The notes under the pieces are model-generated. The model was not told where the DNA came from, did not search any database, and saw only the letters and a list, made by a program, of their open reading frames with translations. This document shows positions 14,736 to 23,701 of a stretch of 33,716 nt of DNA, one piece after another (the stretch's first letter is position 1; each line of letters opens with the position of its first letter). Position numbers and translations under genes: made by a program. Origin of the DNA: Nitrosopumilaceae archaeon (GTDB lineage: Archaea; Thermoproteota; Nitrososphaeria; Nitrososphaerales; Nitrosopumilaceae); contig JASHNR010000016.1 in NCBI GenBank assembly GCA_030041535.1, positions 1 to 33,716 on the forward strand, written 5' to 3'.

Positions 14736-15527
14736 ATGATTAATACGACAAAAAAATCCATTAGAAATGATATTAGCAGATGGAAGTCACTTACAATCGA
14801 CTTATCTCTAACATTTTTAAAATTACGTTACAAAGGCACTGTTTTAGGATTTTTCTGGTCATTTCTTGAACCTCTATTACTTCTTTCAGTATTCTATTTC
14901 ATGTTTAATGATGTTTTTGGCACAAAGATTCCAAATTTTACATTACATGTTTTTGTTGGCTTGATTCTATTTTACATGTTTGTGCGTGGAACATCAATGG
15001 GACTTACAAGTCTTTCATCAAATACACATATAATTATGAATCTCAGAATACCCAAGATAATTCTCCCTCTTTCTTACAACATGACGGCTTTTATTATGAT
15101 GTTATTTGATTTTAGTATTTTCTTTGTATATGTGGTAGTTACGCGATTCTTTCCTCCAACAACTATAATACTTTTGCCTGTTTTTATGATACTCACATTT
15201 TTATTGTCAGTTGGACTTTCATTTCCTCTATCCATTCTAAGCGTTAAACTAAAAGATCTAACTTATATCTGGATTCTCATAACTAATGTAACGATTTTTT
15301 TAAGCCCAATTTTTTGGAGAATGGATAGCATGCCCCCAACAATACGTGAAATACTTCAATACAGTCCTTGGGTTCAGTTAATCACAATGGCACAAGACGC
15401 TACTATTTACAACAAGTTGCCCAATACCATGACATTCTTGTATGTTACAGCTTTCATTTTGGCAGTTCTGGCATTAGGTGTATTCATATTTAAGAAATTT
15501 GAAAAAAAGGTAACGGAGTTTTTGTAG
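14736..15527 (+). CDS. wzm: ABC-2 type polysaccharide/teichoic-acid export permease
   Basis: A membrane protein of about 263 residues of the Wzm/TagG class. The N-terminal amphipathic segment (LKLRYKGTVLGFFWSFLEPL) is the classical family signature, with six hydrophobic spans after it: around LLLLSVFYFMF, HVFVGLILFYMF, MTAFIMMLFDFSIFFVYVVV, IILLPVFMILTFLLSVGLSF, TYIWILITNVTIFLSPIFW and the C-terminal AFILAVLALGVFIF. The tail ends in KKFEKKVTEFL. It forms the channel through which a lipid-linked polysaccharide crosses the cytoplasmic membrane. I prefer ATG 14736 to GTG 14724 because of the TATA box at 14708-14715. The ATPase gene begins 2 bases after its stop. Confidence 0.9.
   Translation: MINTTKKSIRNDISRWKSLTIDLSLTFLKLRYKGTVLGFFWSFLEPLLLLSVFYFMFNDVFGTKIPNFTLHVFVGLILFYMFVRGTSMGLTSLSSNTHIIMNLRIPKIILPLSYNMTAFIMMLFDFSIFFVYVVVTRFFPPTTIILLPVFMILTFLLSVGLSFPLSILSVKLKDLTYIWILITNVTIFLSPIFWRMDSMPPTIREILQYSPWVQLITMAQDATIYNKLPNTMTFLYVTAFILAVLALGVFIFKKFEKKVTEFL
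15515..15518 (+). promoter_or_regulatory. Ribosome-binding site of the TPR-ATPase gene
   Basis: GGAG lies 10 bases before ATG 15529, inside the end of the permease gene. It shows that this second gene of the transcript uses a Shine-Dalgarno site whereas first genes appear leaderless. Confidence 0.45.
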
Positions 15528-15528
15528 T

Positions 15529-17301
15529 ATGTCTGAAATAAGTAAAATTAAGAAATCAAATAGAGCATTTCCAACCAAAACAAAAGAGATTTTATACAAT
15601 TCGGTTAATGAATGCAATGAAATATTAAAAAAATCACCTAACGATCTTGATGCTTTACGAACAAAGGGAATATATCTTCAAGAGCTTTGTTTTTACAATC
15701 CAGAACATATAGAAAGTGCGATAGCCTGTTTTGACAGAGTTTTACAGATTAACAATGAAGACAAAGAAGTATTGAAACGTAAAGCTGCACTATTATCTCG
15801 TAAAGAAACCATCAATCAAGCTATGGAATATTATGATAAAGTACTAAAATTAGACCCTCAGGATTCTGAGGCATGGTGGGGCAAGGGGGTAATCACACAA
15901 CTAGATGGAAAACCATATTTAGCGATTCCCTATTTCGATAAAGCCTTAGAATTAGATCCCTTAGATGCCCGCTCATGGATGCAAAAAGGATTTGCATTGT
16001 CTGCAAGGAGAGAAACATGGGATCAAGCATTAGAATGTTTTACTAAAGCTTTAGAGATAAATTCAGACGATTCAAGAGTTTGGAAAGGTAAAGGTGATAT
16101 CATTCATAAGAAAAATGATTTGGATAACGCGATATTTCATTATAACAAAGCAATATCATTAGATCCATCAGATTGGGAATCTTTATTGCGCAAGGGATTT
16201 GCATTAGCAGGAAAAAATGATTTTGAGAATGCAATAAAATGTTTTGATGAATCTCTATCTATTAAGCCAAATAATATAGAAGTCCTAAGAGGTAAGGGAA
16301 ATGCTCTATATTCCATAAATAAGTATAAAGATGCATTAGACACGTATGAGATAATTACTCAGATTAGTCCAAAATCTTCTGATGGTTGGTTACAAAAAGG
16401 ATTTTGTTTTTTGAAATTAAATAATGAACAAAAGGCATTATATAATTTTGAAATGGCATTAAAAATAAATCCTCAAGACATCATAGCTCAAAAAGAACGA
16501 AGAAGACTTGTAGGTGAGAGAATTGAATCAGAGAAAACTATTTCAAACAAGGTAAATCAATCTTTCAATCAGGATTCCGCAATAATTGTAAACGGAATAT
16601 ACAAGAGCTTTAAAATCCATCATGAAAAAAGGGATTCAGTATTTTCTCTTCTCGCAAATTCATTTTCAAAAAATAATTTTGAGGTTATAGATATTTTGAA
16701 AGATATTAGTTTTAATCTAAACAGAGGTGAAATGTTAGGAGTAATTGGAAGAAATGGAAGCGGAAAAACCACGCTTCTGAGGATTTTGTCTGGCATTATA
16801 AAACCAGACCGTGGTAATGTCAAAATTAACGGTAAATTAGCGCCCTTACTTCAATTAGGAGTTGGATTCAATGGTGAATTAACAGCAAGAGAGAACATAA
16901 TTTTATCAGGCATGCTATTAGGATTCTCAAAAGTTGAGATTAAAAAGAAAGTAGACGATATCATAAAATTTGCAGAGCTTGAAAAATTTTCAGATACAAA
17001 AATAAAAAACTTTTCTAGTGGAATGCACTCCAGATTAGCATTTTCTACAGCAATACAAATAGATCCAGACATTTTGTTGGTAGATGAAGTCTTGGCTGTT
17101 GGAGATATCAATTTTGTTAAGAAAAGCTATAGAGAGTTTTTATCATTTAGAGAGAAGGGCAAATCCATCATTTTTGTATCTCACTCACTTGATCACATAC
17201 GAAATCTCTGTGATAGAGCTATGATACTTGATTCAGGAGAAATCAAAATGATAGGAAAACCTGATGATGTCATACAATACTATATGGGATCAAATTCATG
17301 A
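15529..17301 (+). CDS. wzt: TPR-domain / ABC polysaccharide-export ATPase fusion
   Basis: A 590-residue protein. Residues about 60-325 are tandem tetratricopeptide repeats with the W/Y-x-x-K-G ... A-x-x-x-[YF]-[DN]-K-A-L-x-[LI]-[DN]-P pattern (for example GKPYLAIPYFDKALELDP). Residues about 350-590 are an ABC ATPase of the Wzt/TagH class: Walker A GRNGSGKT (408-415), Q-loop region LLQLGVGFNGELTARENI, signature NFSSGM, Walker B ILLVDE and switch histidine in FVSHS. It powers the Wzm-like permease. Wzt proteins usually carry extra domains at the C-terminus (carbohydrate binding) and none at the N-terminus. Here the C-terminus is bare and the TPR array sits in front, which is unusual. The repeats may dock the cytoplasmic glycosyltransferase/terminator complex. 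Confidence 0.92.
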   Translation: MSEISKIKKSNRAFPTKTKEILYNSVNECNEILKKSPNDLDALRTKGIYLQELCFYNPEHIESAIACFDRVLQINNEDKEVLKRKAALLSRKETINQAMEYYDKVLKLDPQDSEAWWGKGVITQLDGKPYLAIPYFDKALELDPLDARSWMQKGFALSARRETWDQALECFTKALEINSDDSRVWKGKGDIIHKKNDLDNAIFHYNKAISLDPSDWESLLRKGFALAGKNDFENAIKCFDESLSIKPNNIEVLRGKGNALYSINKYKDALDTYEIITQISPKSSDGWLQKGFCFLKLNNEQKALYNFEMALKINPQDIIAQKERRRLVGERIESEKTISNKVNQSFNQDSAIIVNGIYKSFKIHHEKRDSVFSLLANSFSKNNFEVIDILKDISFNLNRGEMLGVIGRNGSGKTTLLRILSGIIKPDRGNVKINGKLAPLLQLGVGFNGELTARENIILSGMLLGFSKVEIKKKVDDIIKFAELEKFSDTKIKNFSSGMHSRLAFSTAIQIDPDILLVDEVLAVGDINFVKKSYREFLSFREKGKSIIFVSHSLDHIRNLCDRAMILDSGEIKMIGKPDDVIQYYMGSNS

Positions 17302-17314
17302 TAAAATCCATAAC

Positions 17315-19993
17315 TTATGCTTCTCGTGGTTTTCCAATCTTTGTTTTTCTCCGATATATCAAAAATCCCAAAAACAATCCAGCTGTTAACAGGGATGTAA
17401 CAGAACCTACAATAAATGATTGTGGTAGATATGAAAATTCTATTGTGTGAATTCCAGACGGTACAAAGATTGTTCTGACCAAGCCATCTCCTCTATAAAT
17501 CGGAGTCTCTTTCCCATCTACAAACGCTTTCCACCCAGGATAATAGACATCTGTAAGTATTAACAACGAATCACTGTTACTAATTGTATGAATGATTACT
17601 TTATTTGGAGTGTATGAAACTATGCTTGCATTGGAATTTTCATTCAACACGCTTGAATTCAGTGAATTACCCTGGTCTGGTGAAAGATTCTCTTCAAGTA
17701 TTACTTTATGTCTTAGGTCAAATCCTGGATCTTTTATAACATTTTGTGCACTTATGTATGAATCTGTTACCTGATATTGAGTCACTAGGTATGCTCTTGG
17801 AAAAGCATCAACATTTTCGTTAATATACACATCATCATGAAAATTAAATACTACCGGAAGATTGTATTTTGGAGAACTGGATATACTGCTAAAATTATAG
17901 TTTTCAGTTAGAATATACTTGACACCCAAGAAATCAAAATATTTTTTATCTTCAAAGAATTTAGCAGTAGCGACATCGCCTCCATATACTGACCACGGTG
18001 GATAACCCGAATTAGTTCCTTTGTTAGGTTGAAGAAAATTATTATCAAATGCATAAAATGAGTTTATGTTAGAAGCAGCCATTAATCCCATAGTGCTTAT
18101 ATCATAAGCAGAAGGAAAATTGGGTCCAAGTGAAGAATCAAAGGAAAAAATTCTTGCGTTACCTAAATGTTCTTTTAAAAAATCTGTCACCGGATCTTTT
18201 CCAAACGGATCATGCCTTGTCATCATACCATGGGGACTTTCAGCAGAAACCAAAATTTCCCCTGCGACGGTTGTTATCAAGACACCAATTATGAGAAAAG
18301 ATCTCAAATTAATGGATTTAGTGAATTTTTTATACAATCTATCAGGTATCAAAGCGGAAAGTGTTATGATTGACATACCACATAGTATTACCACTGATTT
18401 GTAAGTCAGCCAAAGTGGATCTAACCCAACAGGAATGTAAAGTGACATCTCCAATAAAATGAGTGGAATTATTGCGCTGACTATTGATTTGTTTTTTATT
18501 ATACCTATGGAAAAAACTAATGCTATAATTGCAAGGGACAGAAATTGTACAATCTGAAAACCGAGATAAATTCTGGCATCCATTGTAGTTACAGTAGGAT
18601 TAAATTTTATGTCAGGTGATATTAAAAATGGAATTACAAACATTAACACTAGTAAAACTACTAAAATTGAAGATACACATGCCAATACTGGAATTTTCAT
18701 CTTGAGGGTTTCAGTAGTTAGGGCATTAATCCCAAATGATGCTGCTACTACAAACCCCATTGGAGCTATAGCTCCTGCATTTTTGGTCCATATCACGTAA
18801 TCAAATACTGGCAGATATCCAATCCAATTGACAACCGGTACTCCTACTGTTTTCATTATGAAAAATATAGAAACAGAGAGAAAGAAAATAGGAGTATATT
18901 TATACAGATTTTTAGTCTTTAAAAAGGTAAAAATTCCTAGAATCAAAAAAAACAAGACGAAAATTCCAGTATAGCCCCAAAGGGTATTCCATGGAAGATT
19001 ACTACTAATGCTTGAATTCCAATAGGTATGCATTACACCTAAAAAATATGGAATAAAAATTGTTATCAGAATATAAGGTTGATCATATCCCAGTCCTATT
19101 GATGAATCATGAGAGATAATTCCATTCAATAGAAATTCAAAAACTGGAAAGAGAAAGAATCCACTCAACCCCAGCCCTCCAATAAACGCAACAACAGCCC
19201 AGATCAAAATTCTTCTTGTATCGAATAAAGCATTCAAATCATTATTTGTATTAACGTGATTTTTCTTTTGACGATTATTTGTAATTATTTTAGGAATGAT
19301 TCGGTAACCAAAAAAAAGACTGATGAAAACAAACTGTATAACTAACGATTCTATTTGTGCGCCTAGTATTCCAAAAGATATAGAAATGCTTGTCAGTATG
19401 ATATATTTGGGATTATTATTTTGAATGATCTTTTCTAGAGAATAAAGAATCAGAGGGGTAAAGATCATTACTGCAACTGATGTATGTGGAAGATACCAAG
19501 TGAGTGCACCAGATAGCATGTAAAAAATTCCACCTGCAATAGAACTTATGAAATTCAATCCTAGTGTCCTCAAAAAGAGAAAAGTGGAAATTCCTGCAAC
19601 CCATAAAGCTACAAGTAAAGGAAAATCCCACAATGATGCAGGTAAGAAAAAGCCTAGCATTATAGGTGAAAATACATAATTGTTAGTATCTGCAGCAAGT
19701 GGCTGACCAGCAGCAAGATAAGGATCCCATAAAGGAATCTGACCTTGTAAAATTAGATTTGTCGCAAGTTTAGTAACTGGAGCATTTTCTTCAAAATCCG
19801 CTGCAGGATCTGATGTAATATTAGAAAATTGTTTTTCAATCACACCCAAGAGATCAGGACGAATTGGTCGGGATTGATTAATTTGTTGATCTAAAAATAT
19901 AACAGGATAATAAGCTGCAATAATAACCAAAACAAAAATCAGTGATGCTTTGAAAATAGGATTAATTTTTTTGTTGGTTATTGAGAAAATCAT
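17315..19993 (-). CDS. YfhO-family polytopic membrane glycosyltransferase-like protein
   Basis: An 892-residue membrane protein with a first membrane helix at about 14-34, then an extracytoplasmic loop with DFEENAPVTKL and QGQIPLWDPYLAAGQPLAAD (66-101). This pattern is typical of YfhO proteins and reminiscent of the loop-1 region of GT-C enzymes. About a dozen further hydrophobic helices follow to residue 570. A large extracytoplasmic domain follows, containing the conserved VYYPGWKAFVDGKETPIYRG, then a last helix and a basic tail. Bacterial YfhO proteins transfer sugars from polyprenyl phosphate outside the membrane. With the GtrA-like protein (22045-22476) and the GT2 at 24872-25840 it could complete such a system. 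It is convergent with the ATPase gene, 13 bases away. Confidence 0.82.
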   Translation of the reverse strand: MIFSITNKKINPIFKASLIFVLVIIAAYYPVIFLDQQINQSRPIRPDLLGVIEKQFSNITSDPAADFEENAPVTKLATNLILQGQIPLWDPYLAAGQPLAADTNNYVFSPIMLGFFLPASLWDFPLLVALWVAGISTFLFLRTLGLNFISSIAGGIFYMLSGALTWYLPHTSVAVMIFTPLILYSLEKIIQNNNPKYIILTSISISFGILGAQIESLVIQFVFISLFFGYRIIPKIITNNRQKKNHVNTNNDLNALFDTRRILIWAVVAFIGGLGLSGFFLFPVFEFLLNGIISHDSSIGLGYDQPYILITIFIPYFLGVMHTYWNSSISSNLPWNTLWGYTGIFVLFFLILGIFTFLKTKNLYKYTPIFFLSVSIFFIMKTVGVPVVNWIGYLPVFDYVIWTKNAGAIAPMGFVVAASFGINALTTETLKMKIPVLACVSSILVVLLVLMFVIPFLISPDIKFNPTVTTMDARIYLGFQIVQFLSLAIIALVFSIGIIKNKSIVSAIIPLILLEMSLYIPVGLDPLWLTYKSVVILCGMSIITLSALIPDRLYKKFTKSINLRSFLIIGVLITTVAGEILVSAESPHGMMTRHDPFGKDPVTDFLKEHLGNARIFSFDSSLGPNFPSAYDISTMGLMAASNINSFYAFDNNFLQPNKGTNSGYPPWSVYGGDVATAKFFEDKKYFDFLGVKYILTENYNFSSISSSPKYNLPVVFNFHDDVYINENVDAFPRAYLVTQYQVTDSYISAQNVIKDPGFDLRHKVILEENLSPDQGNSLNSSVLNENSNASIVSYTPNKVIIHTISNSDSLLILTDVYYPGWKAFVDGKETPIYRGDGLVRTIFVPSGIHTIEFSYLPQSFIVGSVTSLLTAGLFLGFLIYRRKTKIGKPREA

Positions 19994-20052
19994 GCTATTT
20001 GGGACCTTGTTTTAATTGAAGCTAAATATCTGTTTCTGATTACTGTACAATA

Positions 20053-20925
20053 TTAATTCAAAAACAAACTAAATGTTTCCTTCGCGTGTTCAATAGTTGA
20101 GATCCCTATTACACATTTTCCTAGCTGCGGCTGAGATAGAATGTACTCATATGCTTCCTTGGGTTTTATATATCCAGCAGCAAGCACACTCATAGCTACA
20201 ACGGATCCCTTATACCTATTTAATGCATTCTCACATTCCTTTCTGTTTGGATTCATTTGAAATCCAACTTTATTAAATGATGTCATAATTTCTGGAATCT
20301 CTAGATTCCATTCATTTAGCTTATCAACTAGTCTTGGAAAGTTCTTTGTAACAAGTCCTGCCTTTGCTTTGTGTTTATCAGCTAAATGATCCTTGAATAT
20401 CTCTAGCAAGTTTTTTGCATTAAACGATATAGCTAAATCAGTAATAATTTCATGTAAAAAGACAGTTTTTACCTTTGTCCCTTGTAATTGTAACAAATCT
20501 ACATCTATTATAACTTTGAAGATCTGGTATAGATCTTTTCTCACAATTCCTAATCCACTCTTTGTTAAGATCTTTATCTTATTTCCAAATCCAGCTGGAC
20601 TGAGAATTTCATTTATAGAGTTGACAATTCCCTTTTGTGTCACCATATTAAAATATTCAGAAAATCCAGGAAGTATTGGATAAAAATCAATTTTATTAGT
20701 CAGAGATGAATTATTTTGTATCTTATTGATGAGATCTTTTAGGTTAGGATGAGTACTGACAACCATCCCTCGAACACCCATATCATAACAGAATTTTATT
20801 ACATTGATTGCATTGTTAAAGTCCTGTGATATCAAAGCTTTCTTCCTTGCCCTTTCTTGTGACAAATGATCTACTCCAAAGAAGGGATTATCTCCCAAAA
20901 GAATTGAGTCAGTTTTGATCAACAT
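20053..20925 (-). CDS. TIM-barrel protein, aldo-keto-reductase-like, function unknown
   Basis: A protein of about 290 residues beginning LLGDNPFFGVDHLSQ after a short lead. The remainder alternates short strands and helices as in a TIM barrel, and the end (AMSVLAAGYIKPKEAYEYI, then VIGISTIEHAKETF) resembles the C-terminal cofactor region of aldo-keto reductases. The catalytic Asp-Tyr-Lys-His set cannot be seen; where a DTAxxYG motif would be expected the sequence is GVRGMVVSTHPN. Reductase activity is therefore doubtful. I use ATG 20925: a GGTGG stretch at 20929-20933 precedes it, whereas the longer reading to 21006 lies inside the preceding oxidoreductase gene. Even so it overlaps that gene by 17 bases, so the two are translationally coupled. 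Confidence 0.6.
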   Translation of the reverse strand: MLIKTDSILLGDNPFFGVDHLSQERARKKALISQDFNNAINVIKFCYDMGVRGMVVSTHPNLKDLINKIQNNSSLTNKIDFYPILPGFSEYFNMVTQKGIVNSINEILSPAGFGNKIKILTKSGLGIVRKDLYQIFKVIIDVDLLQLQGTKVKTVFLHEIITDLAISFNAKNLLEIFKDHLADKHKAKAGLVTKNFPRLVDKLNEWNLEIPEIMTSFNKVGFQMNPNRKECENALNRYKGSVVAMSVLAAGYIKPKEAYEYILSQPQLGKCVIGISTIEHAKETFSLFLN

Positions 20926-21943
20926 ATTCCACCTTTCTTGAACCTTTACCTGCACAGTCATACATGGCTTGAATAACGCTTTGAGTCTTGCTTGCCTCAA
21001 AGACATTTACAAATGATTGTTTCTTGTTCCTGACACAGTTTACCATATACAGATCCTCTTTTGCGTATTCTGGACCCCCCAAATCAAAAGGAACTCCCGT
21101 GTTAAGTGATTGCTTGGATATTTTCATTTGTATATTATCTAGTTGTGGAACAGGGTTTTTCAGATCTGTTTCGATAAAATCTTCAGTTACACGCAGTTTA
21201 CCATTGCTTCCAAAAACCTCGACATTTATCTCAGGCAGTCTATATCCTTTTATGCTCCATGATGTATCAAACTCTCCCTTGATCTTATTGCGGAACTCAA
21301 TATTCATGTGAGCAAAGTCTTCAACCTCTCCAGAATAGACAGACTTTGTTTCTCCTGATACCTCTTCAATACGTCCAAAGTACCATATCAAAAGATCAAT
21401 GACATGGCTTCCAAGATCGACTAAAACGCCTCCTCCACTTTCTGTCTTTTTTGTTCTCCAGCTAGGGATCTTTGAAAAAATGCTTGACAAGTAAATGGAT
21501 GCTTTTACTTTATAAATATCACCCAGAATCTTATTGTCCATCAAGTCTTTGGCTTTTACAAAAGTATCAACAAATCTCCTATTGTATCCAACCGAGTGAA
21601 TCAGATCATGTTTTGTTAGTTCAGAGCATAATTTTTTTGTGTCGTCTAAGTTGGTTGTTAATGGTTTTTCCATAAAAAAATTCATATCATTTTGTATACA
21701 TGACATTGCAATCTGAAAATGCGAGTATACTGGTGTTGTAATATACACCACATCAATTTCCTTTTGAGAACACATTTTATTGGCATCGTCATAGATTTTC
21801 ACATGTGGCATGATTTTTTTTATGTAGTTTGTTATGATTCTTTCCTTTTCTGCTATTGCTGAGATTTGAACATTGTCCAAAGCATTTAGAATGCCTGCAT
21901 GCAAGACGCCCATCTTGCCAAAACCAATAATTCCGATTTTCAA
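20909..21943 (-). CDS. Gfo/Idh/MocA-family NAD(P)-dependent sugar oxidoreductase
   Basis: A 344-residue two-domain dehydrogenase. Its N-terminal Rossmann fold has GFGKMG (7-12), and the EKP motif (92-94) supplies the lysine that contacts substrate and cofactor. The second domain contains SGGGVLVDLGSHVIDLLIWYFG, with the aspartate and histidine typical of the family active site. Members oxidise or reduce a sugar or nucleotide-sugar hydroxyl. It is coupled to the TIM-barrel gene downstream by a 17-base overlap, so both probably act on the same sugar. The substrate cannot be told from sequence. A second, only distantly similar family member is at 25843-26835. Confidence 0.88.
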   Translation of the reverse strand: MKIGIIGFGKMGVLHAGILNALDNVQISAIAEKERIITNYIKKIMPHVKIYDDANKMCSQKEIDVVYITTPVYSHFQIAMSCIQNDMNFFMEKPLTTNLDDTKKLCSELTKHDLIHSVGYNRRFVDTFVKAKDLMDNKILGDIYKVKASIYLSSIFSKIPSWRTKKTESGGGVLVDLGSHVIDLLIWYFGRIEEVSGETKSVYSGEVEDFAHMNIEFRNKIKGEFDTSWSIKGYRLPEINVEVFGSNGKLRVTEDFIETDLKNPVPQLDNIQMKISKQSLNTGVPFDLGGPEYAKEDLYMVNCVRNKKQSFVNVFEASKTQSVIQAMYDCAGKGSRKVEYVDQN

Positions 21944-22044
21944 TGTTATCCCAAAAAAGATGGACTATTTGAGTCTAATTACGTACTAGAGTTTTGAGGT
22001 CATTTAGACACCTAACAAGAATCTAGAATTTTTAGCAAATATCT

Positions 22045-22476
22045 TTATGTGTTGAATTTCTTGTATCTTGCCCAAGAAAATTTACGGTTCATTAGAAATT
22101 GAAATCCAAATGTAAACACCATAGCAAAGAACTCTGCAATAAGATAGTTTAGTCCTACCACATAGACAAAGAATAACATGATTGCTTCATTGACTCCAAG
22201 TCCAGCAGATCCAACCACGTTATATTGAAGAAATCTTCTTAGAGTACTGTGTTTCTTGATACCATCCTTAAATGTCCATTTGTCAAGTATGAAGAAACTC
22301 CATATGATAGAAAGTTCTAGTGATATAGCTACAGAATAGGCATGAAATACTCCAAGTGAACTAGTAAGTATCCAGGTGAACAGGAGTATGAATGATGCAG
22401 TAGAAACTGAGACTACACCATATTTGTATACGTCTTGACCTGTAACAATTTCTTTTATAAAATCCATGATCTTCAT
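22045..22476 (-). CDS. GtrA-like membrane protein (polyprenyl-phosphate-sugar flippase type)
   Basis: A 143-residue protein with four predicted membrane helices: about 18-38 (VVSVSTASFILLFTWILTSS), 45-65, 85-110 and 112-130. The C-terminal half has the GtrA pattern of a charged loop (RRFLQYNVVGSAGLGVNEAI) and an ending FQFLMNRKFSWARYK, where N-R-x-[FY]-x-[FW] is the usual GtrA tail. GtrA proteins are thought to flip polyprenyl-phosphate-linked sugars. The GT2 enzyme (24872-25840) and the YfhO-like protein (17315-19993) provide the other two parts of such a system. The start is ATG at 22476. Confidence 0.8.
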   Translation of the reverse strand: MKIMDFIKEIVTGQDVYKYGVVSVSTASFILLFTWILTSSLGVFHAYSVAISLELSIIWSFFILDKWTFKDGIKKHSTLRRFLQYNVVGSAGLGVNEAIMLFFVYVVGLNYLIAEFFAMVFTFGFQFLMNRKFSWARYKKFNT

Positions 22477-22690
22477 AATTTCCTATGTCATATTGCTAGT
22501 TTTAAGATTTTGTAAAATGAATTTTGTTTTGCTTGTTGGGATACGATAGAATACCTTTTCACAAAAAGAGAAAGTAAATAATAAAGGAATTTGATTACTT
22601 GGAAGGATTTTTTTGAAAGCAAGTACTGGTGGCACTCCAAAACAGATACAGAAGGAAAAATTGATTAACATATAGTAAAAAACAAATGTA
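22477..22690. other. Divergent spacer between gtrA-like and hddA
   Basis: This 214-base spacer must contain the promoters of both neighbours. A CATATAG sequence at about 22669-22675 lies close to the hddA start. The only long reading (minus strand, 62 codons) has no recognisable features. I see no RNA gene. Confidence 0.3.
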
Positions 22691-23701
22691 ATGCTTATTT
22701 CTTCAACCCCTCTACGAATCTCACTAGGTGGTGGTGGTACCGATCTTCCGTTTTACTATAAAAAATATGAGGGTTTTGTTTTAGGTGCTGCAATTAAAAA
22801 ATATGTTTATCTTAACATTTCAAATCATTTTGAAAAAATAATAAAGCTAAATTATTCTAAAACAGAAATTTGTAGATCCCCTCTCGAAGTACAACACCCG
22901 ATAATACGAGAAGCTCTCAAACTAACAAACATAGAAAATCAAATAGAGATCGGTTCCATAGCAGACTTGCCTGCCCAGTCTGGTCTTGGTTCATCTGGTA
23001 GTTTTACGGTTGGTTTACTCAATGGACTTTTCACTCACCTTGGAAAAAACAAAACCAGAAAGGAACTTGCAGAGATGGCATGTCATATAGAAATGGATTT
23101 GCTAAAGGAACCAGTTGGAAAACAGGATCAATACATTGCATCATACGGCGGATTTTCATGTATAAATATCAACAAACAAGGAAAAGTCAAAGTTGCACCA
23201 TTAAAAATCTCAAATGAATCCATACAAGATTTAGAACACAGCCTGACATTTTTCTATACTGGAGTAATGAGATCGGCATCTAATGTTCTAAAAGACCAGA
23301 AAAAAACAGCAGAAAAAAATAATCAAGTATTTGACTCTTTGACAAGAATAAAGAAAATTGGATTGAAAATAATGAAATGCTTGGAAAAAGATGACTTGGA
23401 TGAATTTGGTAGGTTAATGGATGAACATTGGTTAGAGAAGAAAAAGACATCTGGAAAAATCTCAAATGATATTTTTGACAAATATTATCACTTGGCGAAG
23501 CAATCTGGCGCTTCAGGTGGTAAAATTATTGGTGCAGGTGGAGGAGGCTTTTTTATGTTTTATACTAATACACGAGAAAAGAAAAAAAGAATAAGAAAAG
23601 AATTTATCAAACATGGTCTTAGTGAGGTAAGAATGCCTTTTGAAATGGAGGGAACTAAAATCATATTAAATCTAGAAGGAAGAAGAAATGAGTACCATTA
23701 A
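22691..23701 (+). CDS. hddA: GHMP kinase, D-glycero-D-manno-heptose 7-phosphate kinase type
   Basis: A 336-residue GHMP-superfamily kinase. The N-terminal PLRISLGGGGTDLP (7-20) and the ATP-binding PAQSGLGSSGS (94-104) are those of HddA/FkP-type sugar kinases. Near the end, SGASGGKIIGAGGGGFFMFY is the third GHMP motif. HddA phosphorylates C-1 of heptose 7-phosphate to the alpha-1,7-bisphosphate on the route to GDP-heptose. It overlaps the SIS isomerase gene by 14 bases, and the phosphatase follows directly, the order of a heptose operon. Fucokinase-like activity on another sugar is an alternative, but the neighbours favour heptose. Confidence 0.84.
   Translation: MLISSTPLRISLGGGGTDLPFYYKKYEGFVLGAAIKKYVYLNISNHFEKIIKLNYSKTEICRSPLEVQHPIIREALKLTNIENQIEIGSIADLPAQSGLGSSGSFTVGLLNGLFTHLGKNKTRKELAEMACHIEMDLLKEPVGKQDQYIASYGGFSCININKQGKVKVAPLKISNESIQDLEHSLTFFYTGVMRSASNVLKDQKKTAEKNNQVFDSLTRIKKIGLKIMKCLEKDDLDEFGRLMDEHWLEKKKTSGKISNDIFDKYYHLAKQSGASGGKIIGAGGGGFFMFYTNTREKKKRIRKEFIKHGLSEVRMPFEMEGTKIILNLEGRRNEYH

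Noticed and set aside
20926-21006. Longer start for the TIM-barrel protein at 21006
   Set aside because: The extra 27 residues lie inside the preceding gene and are unlike the rest. A GGTGG stretch precedes ATG 20925.
22483-22671. A 62-codon minus-strand reading between gtrA-like and hddA, and a short plus-strand string ending KQIQKEKLINI
   Set aside because: Neither shows a motif, a family resemblance or a promoter of its own, and the spacer must hold two divergent promoters.
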